DNA of 64,000 bases. It comes from Pseudactinotalea terrae. GTDB lineage: Bacteria; Actinomycetota; Actinomycetes; Actinomycetales; Beutenbergiaceae. This document shows positions 30,423-40,322 of the stretch, in pieces (position 1 is the stretch's first letter; every line of letters starts with the position of its first letter). The stretch covers positions 1,302,001-1,366,000 of the forward strand of contig NZ_WNXZ01000001.1 of assembly GCF_009733845.1 (NCBI RefSeq). The letters are read 5' to 3'. Made by a program: the position numbers and the translations under genes. The notes under the pieces are model-generated. The model saw nothing but the letters and a program-made list of their open reading frames with translations, was not told where the DNA came from and did no database searches.

Positions 30423-31040
30423 TCAGAGCGACCAGGGAGCGTCGGCGGCCCGGAGCTGGCGCCAGCCGCCCTCCCGAGCGGCGTGCGCGGCGAGGATCCC
30501 GACGACGGCGCTGGGGTTGTGAAGCAGCCCCGCCTGGATCAGGCCCACCGCCTCGGCCAGCGGCACCCACGAGGTCGCCATGCCGAGCTCCTCCTCGGAG
30601 CGCTCGTGCCGGTCGCCCTCGGGGACCTCGGTGAGGCCGCGAGCGAGGAACACTCGCAGACCTTCGTCGGACCCGCCCGGTGTCGTGAAGTAGTCGGCAA
30701 GGGTGTGCCAGCTGCCCGCGGTCAGGTCCGCCTCCTCCGCGAGCTCGCGCTGCGCGGCGACCACCAGCGGCTCCCCCGGCACGTCGAGAAGCCCGGCGGG
30801 GACCTCCCACAGGTAGGCCCGCACCGGGTGCCTGTACTGGCGGATCAGCAGCACGCGCTCGTCGTCGTCGAGCACCACCACGGCCACCGCACCCGGGTGC
30901 CGGACGAACTCACGCGTGACCGTTCCCCCGTCGCCGAGGTCGACGTCCTCGGTCACGAGGTCGAACACCCTGCCGGCGTGCAGCACGCCGGCGGACGTGG
31001 TCGGCAGCTGGGCCGACTCGTCCCGCAGCCGCTCAGTCAT
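30423..31040 (-). CDS. NUDIX hydrolase, ADP-ribose pyrophosphatase-like
   Basis: 205-residue NUDIX protein probably hydrolysing ADP-ribose to AMP and ribose-5-phosphate. [19 protein letters not shown] precedes the NUDIX box, which reads [18 protein letters not shown] (Arg-Glu-Leu and Glu-Glu metal ligands present). The position next to pyrG matches mycobacterial Rv1700 beside Rv1699. The start overlaps the pyrG 3' end by eight bases; the two are on one transcript. Confidence 0.88.
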   Translation of the reverse strand: MTERLRDESAQLPTTSAGVLHAGRVFDLVTEDVDLGDGGTVTREFVRHPGAVAVVVLDDDERVLLIRQYRHPVRAYLWEVPAGLLDVPGEPLVVAAQRELAEEADLTAGSWHTLADYFTTPGGSDEGLRVFLARGLTEVPEGDRHERSEEELGMATSWVPLAEAVGLIQAGLLHNPSAVVGILAAHAAREGGWRQLRAADAPWSL

Positions 31041-32751
31041 CGGCGCGCTCGTGCGCCGGCGGCGGCACCTCGAGCAGGCGCGACTCCCGCTGACGATCCA
31101 GTGCCGCTCCCACGAGCCCCTTGAACAACGGGTGGGCCCGGGTGGGCCGCGACTTGAACTCCGGGTGCGCCTGCGTGGAGACGTAGTACGGGTGCTGCTC
31201 GCGGTCGAGCTCCACGAACTCCACGAGCGAGGAGTCGGGCGAACGCCCGGAGATCTTCAGACCGGCTTCCTCGAGCTGGTCGCGATAGCCGTTGTTGACC
31301 TCGTAGCGGTGGCGGTGTCGCTCGCTGACCTTCTCGGATCCGTAGGTCTCGGCGACGAGCGAACCCGGGGTCAGCACGGCGTCGTAACGCCCCAGGCGCA
31401 TCGTGCCGCCGAGATCACCCTCGCCGTCGACGAACGCGAGCTGCTCCTCCATCGTGGCCACGACCGGGTCCGGTGTGCTCGGGTCGAACTCGGTCGAGGA
31501 TGCCTTCTCGAGCCCCAGCACGTTCCGTGCGAACTCGATGACCATGCACTGCAGGCCGAGGCAGATGCCGAGCGTCGGGATCTGGTGCTCGCGCGCCCAG
31601 CGGAGCGCGCCGAGCTTGCCCTCGATCCCCCGCACGCCGAAGCCGCCGGGCACCAGGACGCCGTCGACCCCGGCGAGCGCCTTGCGGGCGCCGGCCTCGG
31701 TCTGGCAGTCGTCGGAGGGAACCCAGCGGATCTGGACCCGCGTGTTGGTCGCGAAGCCGCCCGCGCGGAGCGCCTCGGTGACCGACAGGTACGCGTCGGG
31801 CAGGTCGATGTACTTGCCCACGAGCGCGATCTCGACCTCGTCCGCGGGGTGGTGCACCCGCTCGAGCAACGTGTGCCACTGGTCCCACTCGACATCGCGG
31901 AACGGCAGGTCGAGGCGGCGGATCACGTAGGCGTCGAGGCCCTCGCTGTGCAGCACCTTGGGGATGTCGTAGATGCTCGGCGCGTCGACGCAGGTGATGA
32001 CCGCGTCGCGGTCCACGTCGCACATCGCGGCGATCTTGCCCTTGACCGACTCCGGGATGTCGCGATCCGCACGGCACACGATCGCGTCGGGCTGGATGCC
32101 GATGCTGCGCAGCGCGGCGACCGAGTGCTGCGTGGGCTTGGTCTTCAGCTCGCCGCTGGGCCCGAGGTAGGGCACCAGCGAGACGTGCACGAAGAACACG
32201 TTGTCGCGTCCCACGTCCTGTCGGACCTGGCGTGCGGCCTCCAGGAACGGCTGGCTCTCGATGTCGCCGACCGTGCCACCGATCTCGGTGATGATCACGT
32301 CGGGCGCCTTGCCGACGGCGGGGCTCGCCTGGGCGCGCATCCGCGCCTTGATCTCGTCGGTGATGTGCGGGATGACCTGCACCGTGTCCCCGAGGTACTC
32401 CCCGCGGCGCTCCTTGGCGATCACCGAGGAGTACACGACGCCGGTCGTGACGTTGGCGCCCGCGTCGAGATTGACGTCGAGGAACCGCTCGTAGTGACCG
32501 ATGTCGAGGTCGGTCTCGGCGCCGTCCTCGGTGACGAAGACCTCGCCGTGCTGGAACGGGTTCATCGTCCCGGGGTCCACGTTGAGGTACGGGTCGAGCT
32601 TCTGCATCGTCACCCGCAGCCCGCGTGCGCGGAGCAGATGTCCGAGGCTGGACGCCGTCAGGCCCTTGCCTAGGGACGACGCCACGCCGCCTGTGACGAA
32701 GATGTGCCGGGGGCTGTGGCGGCCGGGACGCCGCTCAGAAGAGGTCACCAC
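31033..32751 (-). CDS. pyrG: CTP synthase
   Basis: Makes CTP from UTP, glutamine and ATP. 572 residues: the amidoligase domain starts [20 protein letters not shown] (P-loop) with [20 protein letters not shown]; the glutaminase domain from about residue 300 has [24 protein letters not shown] with the nucleophile Cys, and HPEFKSRPT with the catalytic His-Glu. Overlaps the NUDIX gene by eight bases; the GT4 gene lies six bases upstream. Confidence 0.96.
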   Translation of the reverse strand: MVTSSERRPGRHSPRHIFVTGGVASSLGKGLTASSLGHLLRARGLRVTMQKLDPYLNVDPGTMNPFQHGEVFVTEDGAETDLDIGHYERFLDVNLDAGANVTTGVVYSSVIAKERRGEYLGDTVQVIPHITDEIKARMRAQASPAVGKAPDVIITEIGGTVGDIESQPFLEAARQVRQDVGRDNVFFVHVSLVPYLGPSGELKTKPTQHSVAALRSIGIQPDAIVCRADRDIPESVKGKIAAMCDVDRDAVITCVDAPSIYDIPKVLHSEGLDAYVIRRLDLPFRDVEWDQWHTLLERVHHPADEVEIALVGKYIDLPDAYLSVTEALRAGGFATNTRVQIRWVPSDDCQTEAGARKALAGVDGVLVPGGFGVRGIEGKLGALRWAREHQIPTLGICLGLQCMVIEFARNVLGLEKASSTEFDPSTPDPVVATMEEQLAFVDGEGDLGGTMRLGRYDAVLTPGSLVAETYGSEKVSERHRHRYEVNNGYRDQLEEAGLKISGRSPDSSLVEFVELDREQHPYYVSTQAHPEFKSRPTRAHPLFKGLVGAALDRQRESRLLEVPPPAHERADD

Positions 32752-32757
32752 GGGCTT

Positions 32758-33837
32758 TCACACTAGCACCGAGTCGTAGGTGTCGAGGACTTGCGCGAGC
32801 GCGTCGTGCGCGCGAGGCAGCTCGGCAGCCCGCTCGCGGGCTGCTGCACGCAGCCCGTCGCGCACGCGCGGCTCGCGCAGCACGGCCGCGATCTGGGCGA
32901 CCAGCAGGTCGGCGTCGCCGTAGCGGACCAGCCTCGCGGCGGCCCCCGTGACCTCGCGTGTGCCGCCGACATCGGTCGCCACGATCGGCGCCCCGGCGTG
33001 CAGAGCCTCCTGGAGCCACACCGGTTGCCCCTCCCACTCGGCGGTGCTGACCACGACGTCGGCAGCAGCCAGCAGGGCGGGCACGTCGTCGCGCCTGCCG
33101 AGCAGCCGCACCGGGAGTGCCTCGTCCTCGACGGCCCGCTTCAGCTCCTCGAACCGCGGACCGTCGCCGGCCACCGCCCACACGACGCCGGGCACCCGGT
33201 CGGTGAGGAGCGCAGCGGCGTCGAGCAGCAGGTCCAGCCCCTTCTGGGGTGCCAGCCTGGCGATCGTCACCACCAGCGGCGCATCCCCGATGCCGAGCAC
33301 AGCGCGGTCCAGCGGCCGGGCCTCGCTGATCGGTGCGGGGATCAGTGCCCGCTCGACGTGTGGCGCGCCCATGCCGCGCATGTGGTCGACGATGTCCCCC
33401 GAGACCCCGAGGATGGCGGACGCCGAGCCGGCGACGACACGCTCGAGCCCAGCCGCCATCGCCTGCACCGCGGGGCCGCCCACCGGCAGGTTGTGCAGCG
33501 TGACCACGAGCGGCGTCGGGACCCCGGCGAGCGCAAGGGCGCTGAGCGCACCGGCTCGCAGACCGTGGGCGTGCACGACGTCGGCGCGCTTGCCGAGGGC
33601 GCGCAGCTTCGACACGGCCGCGGCGTCCTGCGGGCGTGGCCGGTCGGTGATCTCGACGAGCCGGGATCTCAGCCCGGGGATCCAGGGGCGTACGACCGTG
33701 CCGGGGGCGGCGAGCACGACACGGTGGTCGAGCGTCAGGCCGGCGGCGAGCTCCCGGACGTGACTGCGCGTGCCGCCGCTCGCGCTGCCGGCGACCTGGA
33801 GCACCTTCAGCTGCTCGCGGACGGACTCCTCAGCCAT
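32758..33837 (-). CDS. GT4-type glycosyltransferase in the murJ-pyrG cluster
   Basis: 359-residue GT-B protein. The N-terminal domain has VLQVAGSASGGTRSHVREL (acceptor glycine loop) and VVHAHGLRAGALS; the donor domain has VVTIARLAPQKGLDLLLDA, VWAVAGDGPR and a family E-x7-E reduced to EWEGQPVWLQEALHAGAPIVA. No membrane helix. Acceptor and sugar unknown; its place between murJ and pyrG with eight-base overlap suggests a cell-envelope role. Confidence 0.75.
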   Translation of the reverse strand: MAEESVREQLKVLQVAGSASGGTRSHVRELAAGLTLDHRVVLAAPGTVVRPWIPGLRSRLVEITDRPRPQDAAAVSKLRALGKRADVVHAHGLRAGALSALALAGVPTPLVVTLHNLPVGGPAVQAMAAGLERVVAGSASAILGVSGDIVDHMRGMGAPHVERALIPAPISEARPLDRAVLGIGDAPLVVTIARLAPQKGLDLLLDAAALLTDRVPGVVWAVAGDGPRFEELKRAVEDEALPVRLLGRRDDVPALLAAADVVVSTAEWEGQPVWLQEALHAGAPIVATDVGGTREVTGAAARLVRYGDADLLVAQIAAVLREPRVRDGLRAAARERAAELPRAHDALAQVLDTYDSVLV

Positions 33838-35473
33838 GTGCGCTCCTCACGCTGGCCAGGATCGCACGGTCGAAGGTCCGGATGCCGATGAACGTGGCCA
33901 GTGTCACGACGACGGCGCCCAGCAGGGCGGCCATGATCGCGGACAGGAGCGTGTGCCGGCCGAGCGCCAGCACCGCGTCGACGCCGAGGCGACCGACCAC
34001 CGCTCCGACCGCAGCCGTGGCGCCGCCCACCGCGATGGTCCGCAGCACCCCCCGCAGGAAGCCCGCGTGCATGATCTGCCGGAGCACCAGCAGCACGACC
34101 ACGCCGCCGACACTCATGCCGACCGCGTGCCCGACGCCGAGCGCGCTGAGCGTGGCGACGCTGTCGCCACCCTCCGGCGCCCACGCACGCACGACGACGA
34201 AGGCGGCGACGGCCGTCACCAACCAGGCCGATGCCGTCGCGATGACGGTCGCCCGGCTGCGGTCGAGTGCCAGCAGCATCCGGCCGGCGTGCAGCAGCAG
34301 CGCGAGACCGACGACACCCGGTGCCATCCACGTCAGCGCCTGGGTCATACCGGCGACGGGGTCCGCGCTGGAACCGGTCGCGAGCGCGCCGAACGCGGCG
34401 TGCGCCGCCGGGGCGACGGCGACGAGGAGCCCGGCACCGAACAGTCCGGCCGCGAGCACGGTCCGGGTGGACCGCTCGGCGAGCCGCGTGAGCGCAACGC
34501 CCACACCGCCGTCGGACAGCTCGGCGAGGCGGGGCTGGAACACGGTGACCAGCGGGACCGCGAGCACGGCGTACGGCAGCAGGTAGACCGCCTGCGTGTA
34601 CTGGAAGACGTTGAACGTCCCTGCGAGTCCGCCGCTGCGTGCCAGGTACCAGATCACCATGGCGGCGAGCTGCTGCGCGATCACCCCGCCGATGCCGGCG
34701 GCCGCGAGACTGCGCAGCCGCCGGGCGACGCCAGGCGGGAACGAGACGCGCGGGCGCAGGCGCACACCGGCCCGCAGCACCGGCAGCAGCAACGGCAGGC
34801 TCAGCGCCGCGACGCCGGCGGTGGTGCCCCAGGCGAGTATCGCGAGCGCGGGCTCCGAGAGACCGGCGGGGTCGTCTTGCATGCGCTCGGCGAGCCGCCC
34901 GAACAGGAAGTAGCTGACGATGACGACCACGGTAGAGGCGATCGGAACGATCGCGGGTGCGAGGAACTTGCGGTGCGCCTGCAGGACACCGGTCAGCACC
35001 ACCCCGATGCCGTACAGCGGCACCTGCGGCGAGAACACGATGAGGAAGTACGTCGTGACGTCCTCGATCGCCTGCGGGTCCGCACCACCGGGCTGGGGCA
35101 GGATCGAGGCGATCGGGCGGGCGAGCAGCGCCACCGCGACGCCGACCGGGACGAGCACGATCAGTGCCCAGGTCAGCAGCGCCGAGGCCACGTCATCGAC
35201 CTGGTCCCGAAGCCTCTTCGCGATGGGCGCCGCGAGCAGAGGCACCACCACACCGGCGAGCGCACCCCCGGCCACGACCTCGTAGAGGACGTTGGGCAGC
35301 AGGTTCGCTGTGGCGTAGGCGTCACCCGTGGCGGTCGGGCCGACCGTCGCCGACTGCGCCATCCACCGGCCGAACCCGAGCAGGCGCGAGAGCACGGTGA
35401 GCACGGCGATCGAACCAGCCGCCCCCGCGACCCCCGCGAGGATGGACCGACCGCTCGGTGGCGTCGAGCTCAC
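33830..35473 (-). CDS. murJ: MurJ/MviN-family lipid II flippase
   Basis: 547-residue polytopic protein, about 14 hydrophobic helices, of the MOP superfamily; it would flip lipid II across the membrane for peptidoglycan synthesis. VLTVLSRLLGFGRWM and ANLLPNVLYEVVAGGALAGVVVPLL are the characteristic N-terminal helices with the conserved Arg; FNVFQYTQAVYLLPYAVLAVPL is the usual mid-protein motif. No large C-terminal pseudokinase domain such as mycobacterial MviN has. I choose GTG 35473, which overlaps the upstream stop by four bases. Confidence 0.88.
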   Translation of the reverse strand: MSSTPPSGRSILAGVAGAAGSIAVLTVLSRLLGFGRWMAQSATVGPTATGDAYATANLLPNVLYEVVAGGALAGVVVPLLAAPIAKRLRDQVDDVASALLTWALIVLVPVGVAVALLARPIASILPQPGGADPQAIEDVTTYFLIVFSPQVPLYGIGVVLTGVLQAHRKFLAPAIVPIASTVVVIVSYFLFGRLAERMQDDPAGLSEPALAILAWGTTAGVAALSLPLLLPVLRAGVRLRPRVSFPPGVARRLRSLAAAGIGGVIAQQLAAMVIWYLARSGGLAGTFNVFQYTQAVYLLPYAVLAVPLVTVFQPRLAELSDGGVGVALTRLAERSTRTVLAAGLFGAGLLVAVAPAAHAAFGALATGSSADPVAGMTQALTWMAPGVVGLALLLHAGRMLLALDRSRATVIATASAWLVTAVAAFVVVRAWAPEGGDSVATLSALGVGHAVGMSVGGVVVLLVLRQIMHAGFLRGVLRTIAVGGATAAVGAVVGRLGVDAVLALGRHTLLSAIMAALLGAVVVTLATFIGIRTFDRAILASVRSAHG

Positions 35474-36303
35474 TCCGCCCGCTGCCAGTCGTCGACGCGC
35501 TGCAACCACGGGGTCGTCGCGATCACCTGGGAGAACGAGACCTTCTCGCTGAGCAGCACCAGACCGACGACACCCGCGGTCGCGAGGTAGCGCACCCGTG
35601 CGAGGGGAAGGAGTGCGAGCGCCGTCCCCGCGACGGCGCCCAGTGCGTTCGCGCCGGCATCGCCGAGCATGGTCTCCTCGCCGAGGTCGCCCTCCCAGGC
35701 GGTGGCCACGGCGCCCAGGCCTGCAGCGGCCACCCGGCCCGTGCCGCCCGGCACCAGGGTCAGCGGCGCGCAGATCGCGCCGACGATCTTCAGGGCTCGG
35801 CCGGGGCGCAGGTCGAACAGGTTGACGAGGTTGGCGGTGCCGGCGATCAGCACACCGGAGATGGCGACGTCCACGGTACGAGCGAGCGGTCGGCCGTCGG
35901 CGGCGCGGCGCCCGAGGCCCGTGGCGACCCCGGCAGCGATCAGCGACGCCGAGGAGATCCCGACCAGCTTGAGCATGCCCGTGGTGATCTCGCCACGGCT
36001 GAGCGCGCTGATGTGCCCGCGCAGGCCCTTCGACTCCGAGGTGGTGTCGGCGTCGTCGATCGCGCCGAGAACGGCGCCGGTTGCCGACACGAGCGCGGCG
36101 CCACCGCCCGGGCCGCCGCCGGCGGCGACGGCGCCGACCACGGCCCCGGCCGCCGTCGCGACCCCGCCGAGCAGGTCGACCTCGCGGTCGCGGAAGTTGC
36201 GCCGGCGCCAGCGCGCGGCTCCGCCGGGAGGGCGTTCACCGAGCACGACCGCCGCGGCTGCGCTCACGGCTCCCGCCAGCAGTGCGACTGCCACGCGGTT
36301 CAT
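35470..36303 (-). CDS. Polyprenyl-phosphate hexose-1-phosphate transferase-like membrane protein (divergent)
   Basis: 277-residue membrane protein. Three fragments match the PNPT (MraY/WecA) superfamily in the right order: GAIDDADTTSESKGLRGHI (the Asp-Asp motif), GTANLVNLFDLRPGRALK (the N-x-x-N-x-x-D motif) and LGDAGANALGAVAGT (the GDxGS motif). It is shorter than MraY (about 350 residues) and the C-terminal His motif is absent, so it may be a reduced or regulatory member. Position between murJ and steB, with one-base and four-base overlaps, points to an envelope role. Substrate unknown. Confidence 0.6.
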   Translation of the reverse strand: MNRVAVALLAGAVSAAAAVVLGERPPGGAARWRRRNFRDREVDLLGGVATAAGAVVGAVAAGGGPGGGAALVSATGAVLGAIDDADTTSESKGLRGHISALSRGEITTGMLKLVGISSASLIAAGVATGLGRRAADGRPLARTVDVAISGVLIAGTANLVNLFDLRPGRALKIVGAICAPLTLVPGGTGRVAAAGLGAVATAWEGDLGEETMLGDAGANALGAVAGTALALLPLARVRYLATAGVVGLVLLSEKVSFSQVIATTPWLQRVDDWQRAE

Positions 36304-37367
36304 CAGCTCGCCTCCTCGGTGGTCTCGTCGGCGGTGCTGCCGGAACCGTCGGTGGCATCATCGGTACCGCCGTCGGTCGCGTCGCTCTCCGGCTCGCCGC
36401 CGGTCTCACCCGTGGGTTCGTCCTCGGGGCGATCGGGGAGCGTGGGCAGCACCGCGTTCGCGTCGCCTGCCGTGCCGTAGTGGTCGACGGCGGCACCGCG
36501 GTCCAGGGCTGCCAGGGCCAGCGGGGCGGTCACCTGCCCGCTGATCAGGTCGGAGCTGTCGACCGTGCTCACCGCAGCGGAGGCCTCCGGGTCGGACCGG
36601 ATCGCGTCGAGGAGGTCGGCAGCCATGGTGGCGGTACCGGCCACCACGGCGTCGGTGCCGGTGAACCCGGTGACGGTGTCGACGTGGATGCCGAGGACAG
36701 AGGCGTCGGGCTCCGCGTCCGGGATCGGCGCCGGAGCCACGATCAGCACCGCGTCGGCCGGGCGTGCGGGCGCGGCCACCTCGGCGACCAGGTCGGCGTC
36801 CCGCAGCGTCGTGTACGCCTCCTGGGCCCCCGTGCTGAACGCCGGGTCCGAGGTCAACGGGTCACGCTGCGTGAGCGCGAGGGACAGCCCCATCCCGAGG
36901 ACCTGGGCGTTGGAGGTCTCAGCGGGGGGTGGCACGACCATCTGGGAGGCCAGCGTCTCGGCGGTCTCGTCGCGGACCGGTGCATCGTCGGCGTTGGTCC
37001 AGCGAGGCGTGAGCGCCACCTGGCTGACCACGCTGCCGCCGGCCTGCTCGACCCGCTCGATCAGGGCCTCGGTCACGGCGGGCGCTGCCTCGGCCGTCGT
37101 CACGATCGCGACGTCGACATCGGTCAGGGTGCCGGCCAACAGCTGCGGGGAGGCGCCGTCGAGGAACAACGCGAGCTCTCCAGCCCGCGCGTCCGAGGTC
37201 TCCAGCTGCACGCGCAGGTCTTCCTTCTCCTGACGGAGCTGCTCGATCTGCACGGTGAGCTGGTTGCCGATCTCGCCCTGCAGGGGGCCGGCGCCGAGCA
37301 CGACACCGACCGCGAGCGCCAGGAACACGGCGATCAGCGAGACGATGTGGTAGCGGAAGTCGATCAT
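36303..37367 (-). CDS. steB: SteB/MctB-family copper transporter or cell-envelope protein
   Basis: 354-residue homologue of mycobacterial Rv1698 (MctB) and corynebacterial SteB. MIDFRYHIVSLIAVFLALAVG is the diagnostic N terminus (one membrane helix), followed by a coiled coil (about residues 35-70) and an extracytoplasmic domain; LLDAIRSDPEASAAVSTVDS is a conserved stretch. The last 45 residues are an acidic, low-complexity tail. SteB works with SteA at the division site; MctB was proposed as a copper outer-membrane channel. Start fixed by MIDFRYH at 37367. Confidence 0.85.
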   Translation of the reverse strand: MIDFRYHIVSLIAVFLALAVGVVLGAGPLQGEIGNQLTVQIEQLRQEKEDLRVQLETSDARAGELALFLDGASPQLLAGTLTDVDVAIVTTAEAAPAVTEALIERVEQAGGSVVSQVALTPRWTNADDAPVRDETAETLASQMVVPPPAETSNAQVLGMGLSLALTQRDPLTSDPAFSTGAQEAYTTLRDADLVAEVAAPARPADAVLIVAPAPIPDAEPDASVLGIHVDTVTGFTGTDAVVAGTATMAADLLDAIRSDPEASAAVSTVDSSDLISGQVTAPLALAALDRGAAVDHYGTAGDANAVLPTLPDRPEDEPTGETGGEPESDATDGGTDDATDGSGSTADETTEEAS

Positions 37368-37404
37368 GGATCCTCGTACGGTTGGAACGGCGGGAGCGCG
37401 CCGT

Positions 37405-38598
37405 CTAGAAGATCGCCTCGAAGAGGCTGCGGAACCAGGAGAGCAGGTCGTCGAGCCTGGCCAGCACGACCGCGAAGAGGGCCTGCCCGGTCGGGGTGAC
37501 CGCAAGGGCCGTCATCAGGGCAGCGACACCCGCCAGCACCAGCAGCCCCACCTGGAGGCTGGAGACGCGGTGCTCGTAGAGCCGGGAGACCCCCTTGGCG
37601 TCGATCAGCTTGCTGCCCACCCGGAGCCTGGTGAGGAACGTGGAGGCCATGCCGCTGCGACCCTTGTCGAGGAACTCGACCAAGGTCTCGTGGGTGCCCA
37701 CGGCCACGATCAGCTCGGCGCCCTTGTCGTCGGCCAGCAGCATCGCCACGTCCTCGCTGGTGCCGGTGGCGGGAAAGACGACCGGCTCGACGCCGAGGTT
37801 CTCGACGCGCTCCTTGCCGGGCGCGCGGCCGTCGCGGTAGGCGTGCACGACGATCTCGGCACCCGAGCTGAGTGCGGCGTCAGAGACCGAGTCCATGTCA
37901 CCGACGATCATGTCGAGCTTCAACCCGGCGTCCAGGATCGCGTCCGCTCCCCCGTCGACACCGATCAGCAGCGGCCGGTACTCGCGGATGTAGGGACGCA
38001 GCATCGCGAGGTCCTCCTTGTAGGAGTACCCCCGCACCACGATCAGCACGTGCCGGCCCTCGATGTCGGTCGTGATCTCGGGGACGCCGATGCCGTCGAG
38101 CAGCAGCTCGCGCTCGCGCCGGATGTACTCCATGGTGTTCCCGGCGAACGCCTCGATCTGCTCCGAGAGGCCCTCTCGCGCAGCCAGCAGGTTCGCGGTC
38201 ACGGTGGTCTCGCTCTGACGCACGCCTTCGGCGATGACCGAGCCATGGATGTCGAACACCGTGGCATCGTCGATGCGGACCTGCGTTCCCTCCCGCAAGT
38301 CCATCACCGCCGGGCCGAGGTCGTCGATCAGCGGGATGCCCGCCGAGACCAGGATGTCCGGGCCGACGTTCGGGTACCGCCCCGAGGTGGACATCGCGGC
38401 ATTGAGCACGGCGGCGGGGCCCACCCGTACCAGGGCCTCGGCCGAGACGCGGTCGATGTCCTGGTGATCGATGACGGCGATGTCCCCGGCCTGGAGCCGC
38501 TTCGTGAGCGTCTTGGTCGACGGGTCGACGCGGACGCGCCCGAGCGAGGACTCCTGCAGCTCTCGGGCGCGCTGACGGCGTTTCAGCAGCGGGCGCAT
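37405..38598 (-). CDS. steA: SteA-like putative cytokinetic ring protein
   Basis: 397-residue homologue of mycobacterial Rv1697/SteA. The first 300 residues hold a thiamine-pyrophosphokinase-like fold (LIGVDGGADAILDAGLKLDMIVGDMDSVSD); a single membrane helix near the C terminus (about residues 352-380: LLVLAGVAALMTALAVTP) is followed by a short amphipathic tail. SteA was linked to cell separation in Corynebacterium. It lies five bases downstream of recN and 37 bases upstream of steB, the order seen in mycobacteria. Confidence 0.88.
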   Translation of the reverse strand: MRPLLKRRQRARELQESSLGRVRVDPSTKTLTKRLQAGDIAVIDHQDIDRVSAEALVRVGPAAVLNAAMSTSGRYPNVGPDILVSAGIPLIDDLGPAVMDLREGTQVRIDDATVFDIHGSVIAEGVRQSETTVTANLLAAREGLSEQIEAFAGNTMEYIRRERELLLDGIGVPEITTDIEGRHVLIVVRGYSYKEDLAMLRPYIREYRPLLIGVDGGADAILDAGLKLDMIVGDMDSVSDAALSSGAEIVVHAYRDGRAPGKERVENLGVEPVVFPATGTSEDVAMLLADDKGAELIVAVGTHETLVEFLDKGRSGMASTFLTRLRVGSKLIDAKGVSRLYEHRVSSLQVGLLVLAGVAALMTALAVTPTGQALFAVVLARLDDLLSWFRSLFEAIF

Positions 38599-38603
38599 CG
38601 CCG

Positions 38604-40322
38604 CTATCGTCGCACGTCGGCGCGTTCTGGCCGCTCCAACAGCTCGGCTGCGTGCTTGCGCGCGGTCTGCGACTCATCGCCCGAGAGCATCCGCGCCAGC
38701 TCGCCTTCACGGTCCGCGCCGACGACCTCGTGCACCGACGTGGCGACCCGGTCGCCGTCGCTGTTCTTGCTCACGACGAGGTGGGTGTCGGCAAACGCTG
38801 CGACCTGCGCGAGGTGGGTGACGACCACCACCTGGGTGTGCGTCGCGAGATCGGCGAGCCGGCGCCCGACCTCCGTGGCTGCACGACCGCCGACCCCGGA
38901 GTCGACCTCGTCGAACACGAACACCGGCAGCGCACCGTCCTCCGCACGTCGCCCTGCGAGCGCCACCTCGATCGCGAGCATGACTCGTGAGAGCTCGCCG
39001 CCCGAGGCGCCCTTCGCGATCGGCCGGGGCGGTGCGTCCGGGTGGGGCTGCAGCTGCAGCTCGACGTCCTCGGCGCCGCTGGGGCCGATCTCCGCCCGTG
39101 CCACGAGCTCGATGTGCAGCCGTGCACCCCGCATCGCGAGCCCGTCGAGCTCGGCATCCACCTGCCGGCACAGCCCCTCGGCCGCCCGCCGGCGGTTCTC
39201 GGTGACGACGGCGGCAGCAGCCTCCTCGGCCGCACGGGCCTGGGCCGCACGCTCCTCGAGCCCTTCCCGGCCCGAGCCAGGAGCGGTGAGCTCGCTGACG
39301 CGGGCGCGCGCGTTCTCGGCATACGCGAGCACCGGCTCCAACGGGTCGGGCTCGTCGGGATCGCCGCCGTAGCGGCGGACCAGGTCGGTGAGGGCGGCGC
39401 GGCGCTCGTGGACCGCGGCCAGCCGTTCTGGGTCCGCCTCGAGCGAGGACGCGTAGGAGCCGGTCTCGGCGACGACGTCGTTGAGCAGGTGGATCGCCTC
39501 GGCGACGCGCTGACCCCAGTCCCGGAGCGCGTCGTCGTGAGCGGCACCGGACTCGAACGCCCGCCGGGCGGCGTCGAGGGCAACCATGGCACCCGGTGCG
39601 CCCTCCTCGCCGCCGTCGAGCGCGGCGCGCGCCGCAGCGGCGGACTCCAGCAGCACCTCGACGTTGTCGAGCCGCTCGGTCTCGCCGCGCAGCTCGTCGA
39701 GCTCGCCGGCCACGGGCTCGACGGCGTCGATCCGACGCAGCGCGTCCTCGAGGTTCTCGAGCTCCGCAGCCCGGGCGGCGACCTCGCTGTCCCAGCGCTC
39801 GAGCTCGGCACCCAGCCGACGGCGGTGCTCGTGCGCGGCGGCGAGCGCGGCGAGGGCAGCCGCCTGCTCCGGCCCGGCGTAGTCGTCCAGCGCTGCCCGC
39901 TGCTGCGCGGGCGCACGCAGCCGGACCTGGTCGGACTGGCCGTGCACGGTGACCATCTCGGCACCGATCTCGGCGAGCACGCCCATCGGCACCGATCGTC
40001 CGCCGAGGTGTGCCCTGGAACGGCCCTCGGCGGCGACGGTCCTGACCACGACCAGCTCGCCGTCGTCGAGCATCGCCCCGGCATCCTCGGCGATGCGCAG
40101 TGCCTCACCGGTGGGGACCAGCCGACCCTCGACGGCGGCCTGCTTGGCGCCGGGCCGCACGGTGGCCGGATCCGCGCGGCCGCCGAGCAGCAGCCCGAGC
40201 CCGGTGAGCAGCATCGTCTTGCCTGCACCGGTCTCACCGGTGATGGCGGTGAGACCGTCACCGAGGTCGATCGTGGCGTCGGCGATGACCCCGAGATCGG
40301 TCAGACGCAGCTCGCGGATCAC
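38604..40322 (-). CDS. recN: DNA repair protein RecN
   Basis: 572-residue SMC-like ATPase for double-strand break repair. The N-terminal RELRLTDLGVIADATIDLG and Walker A GETGAGKTMLLTGL, a Glu/Arg/Ala-rich coiled coil in the middle (about 165-360), and the C-terminal signature GASGGELSRVMLAIEVAL plus Walker B VFVFDEVDSGVGG are all present. It starts with GTG overlapping the nadK stop (GTGA). No SOS box is present within this operon position. Confidence 0.94.
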   Translation of the reverse strand: MIRELRLTDLGVIADATIDLGDGLTAITGETGAGKTMLLTGLGLLLGGRADPATVRPGAKQAAVEGRLVPTGEALRIAEDAGAMLDDGELVVVRTVAAEGRSRAHLGGRSVPMGVLAEIGAEMVTVHGQSDQVRLRAPAQQRAALDDYAGPEQAAALAALAAAHEHRRRLGAELERWDSEVAARAAELENLEDALRRIDAVEPVAGELDELRGETERLDNVEVLLESAAAARAALDGGEEGAPGAMVALDAARRAFESGAAHDDALRDWGQRVAEAIHLLNDVVAETGSYASSLEADPERLAAVHERRAALTDLVRRYGGDPDEPDPLEPVLAYAENARARVSELTAPGSGREGLEERAAQARAAEEAAAAVVTENRRRAAEGLCRQVDAELDGLAMRGARLHIELVARAEIGPSGAEDVELQLQPHPDAPPRPIAKGASGGELSRVMLAIEVALAGRRAEDGALPVFVFDEVDSGVGGRAATEVGRRLADLATHTQVVVVTHLAQVAAFADTHLVVSKNSDGDRVATSVHEVVGADREGELARMLSGDESQTARKHAAELLERPERADVRR

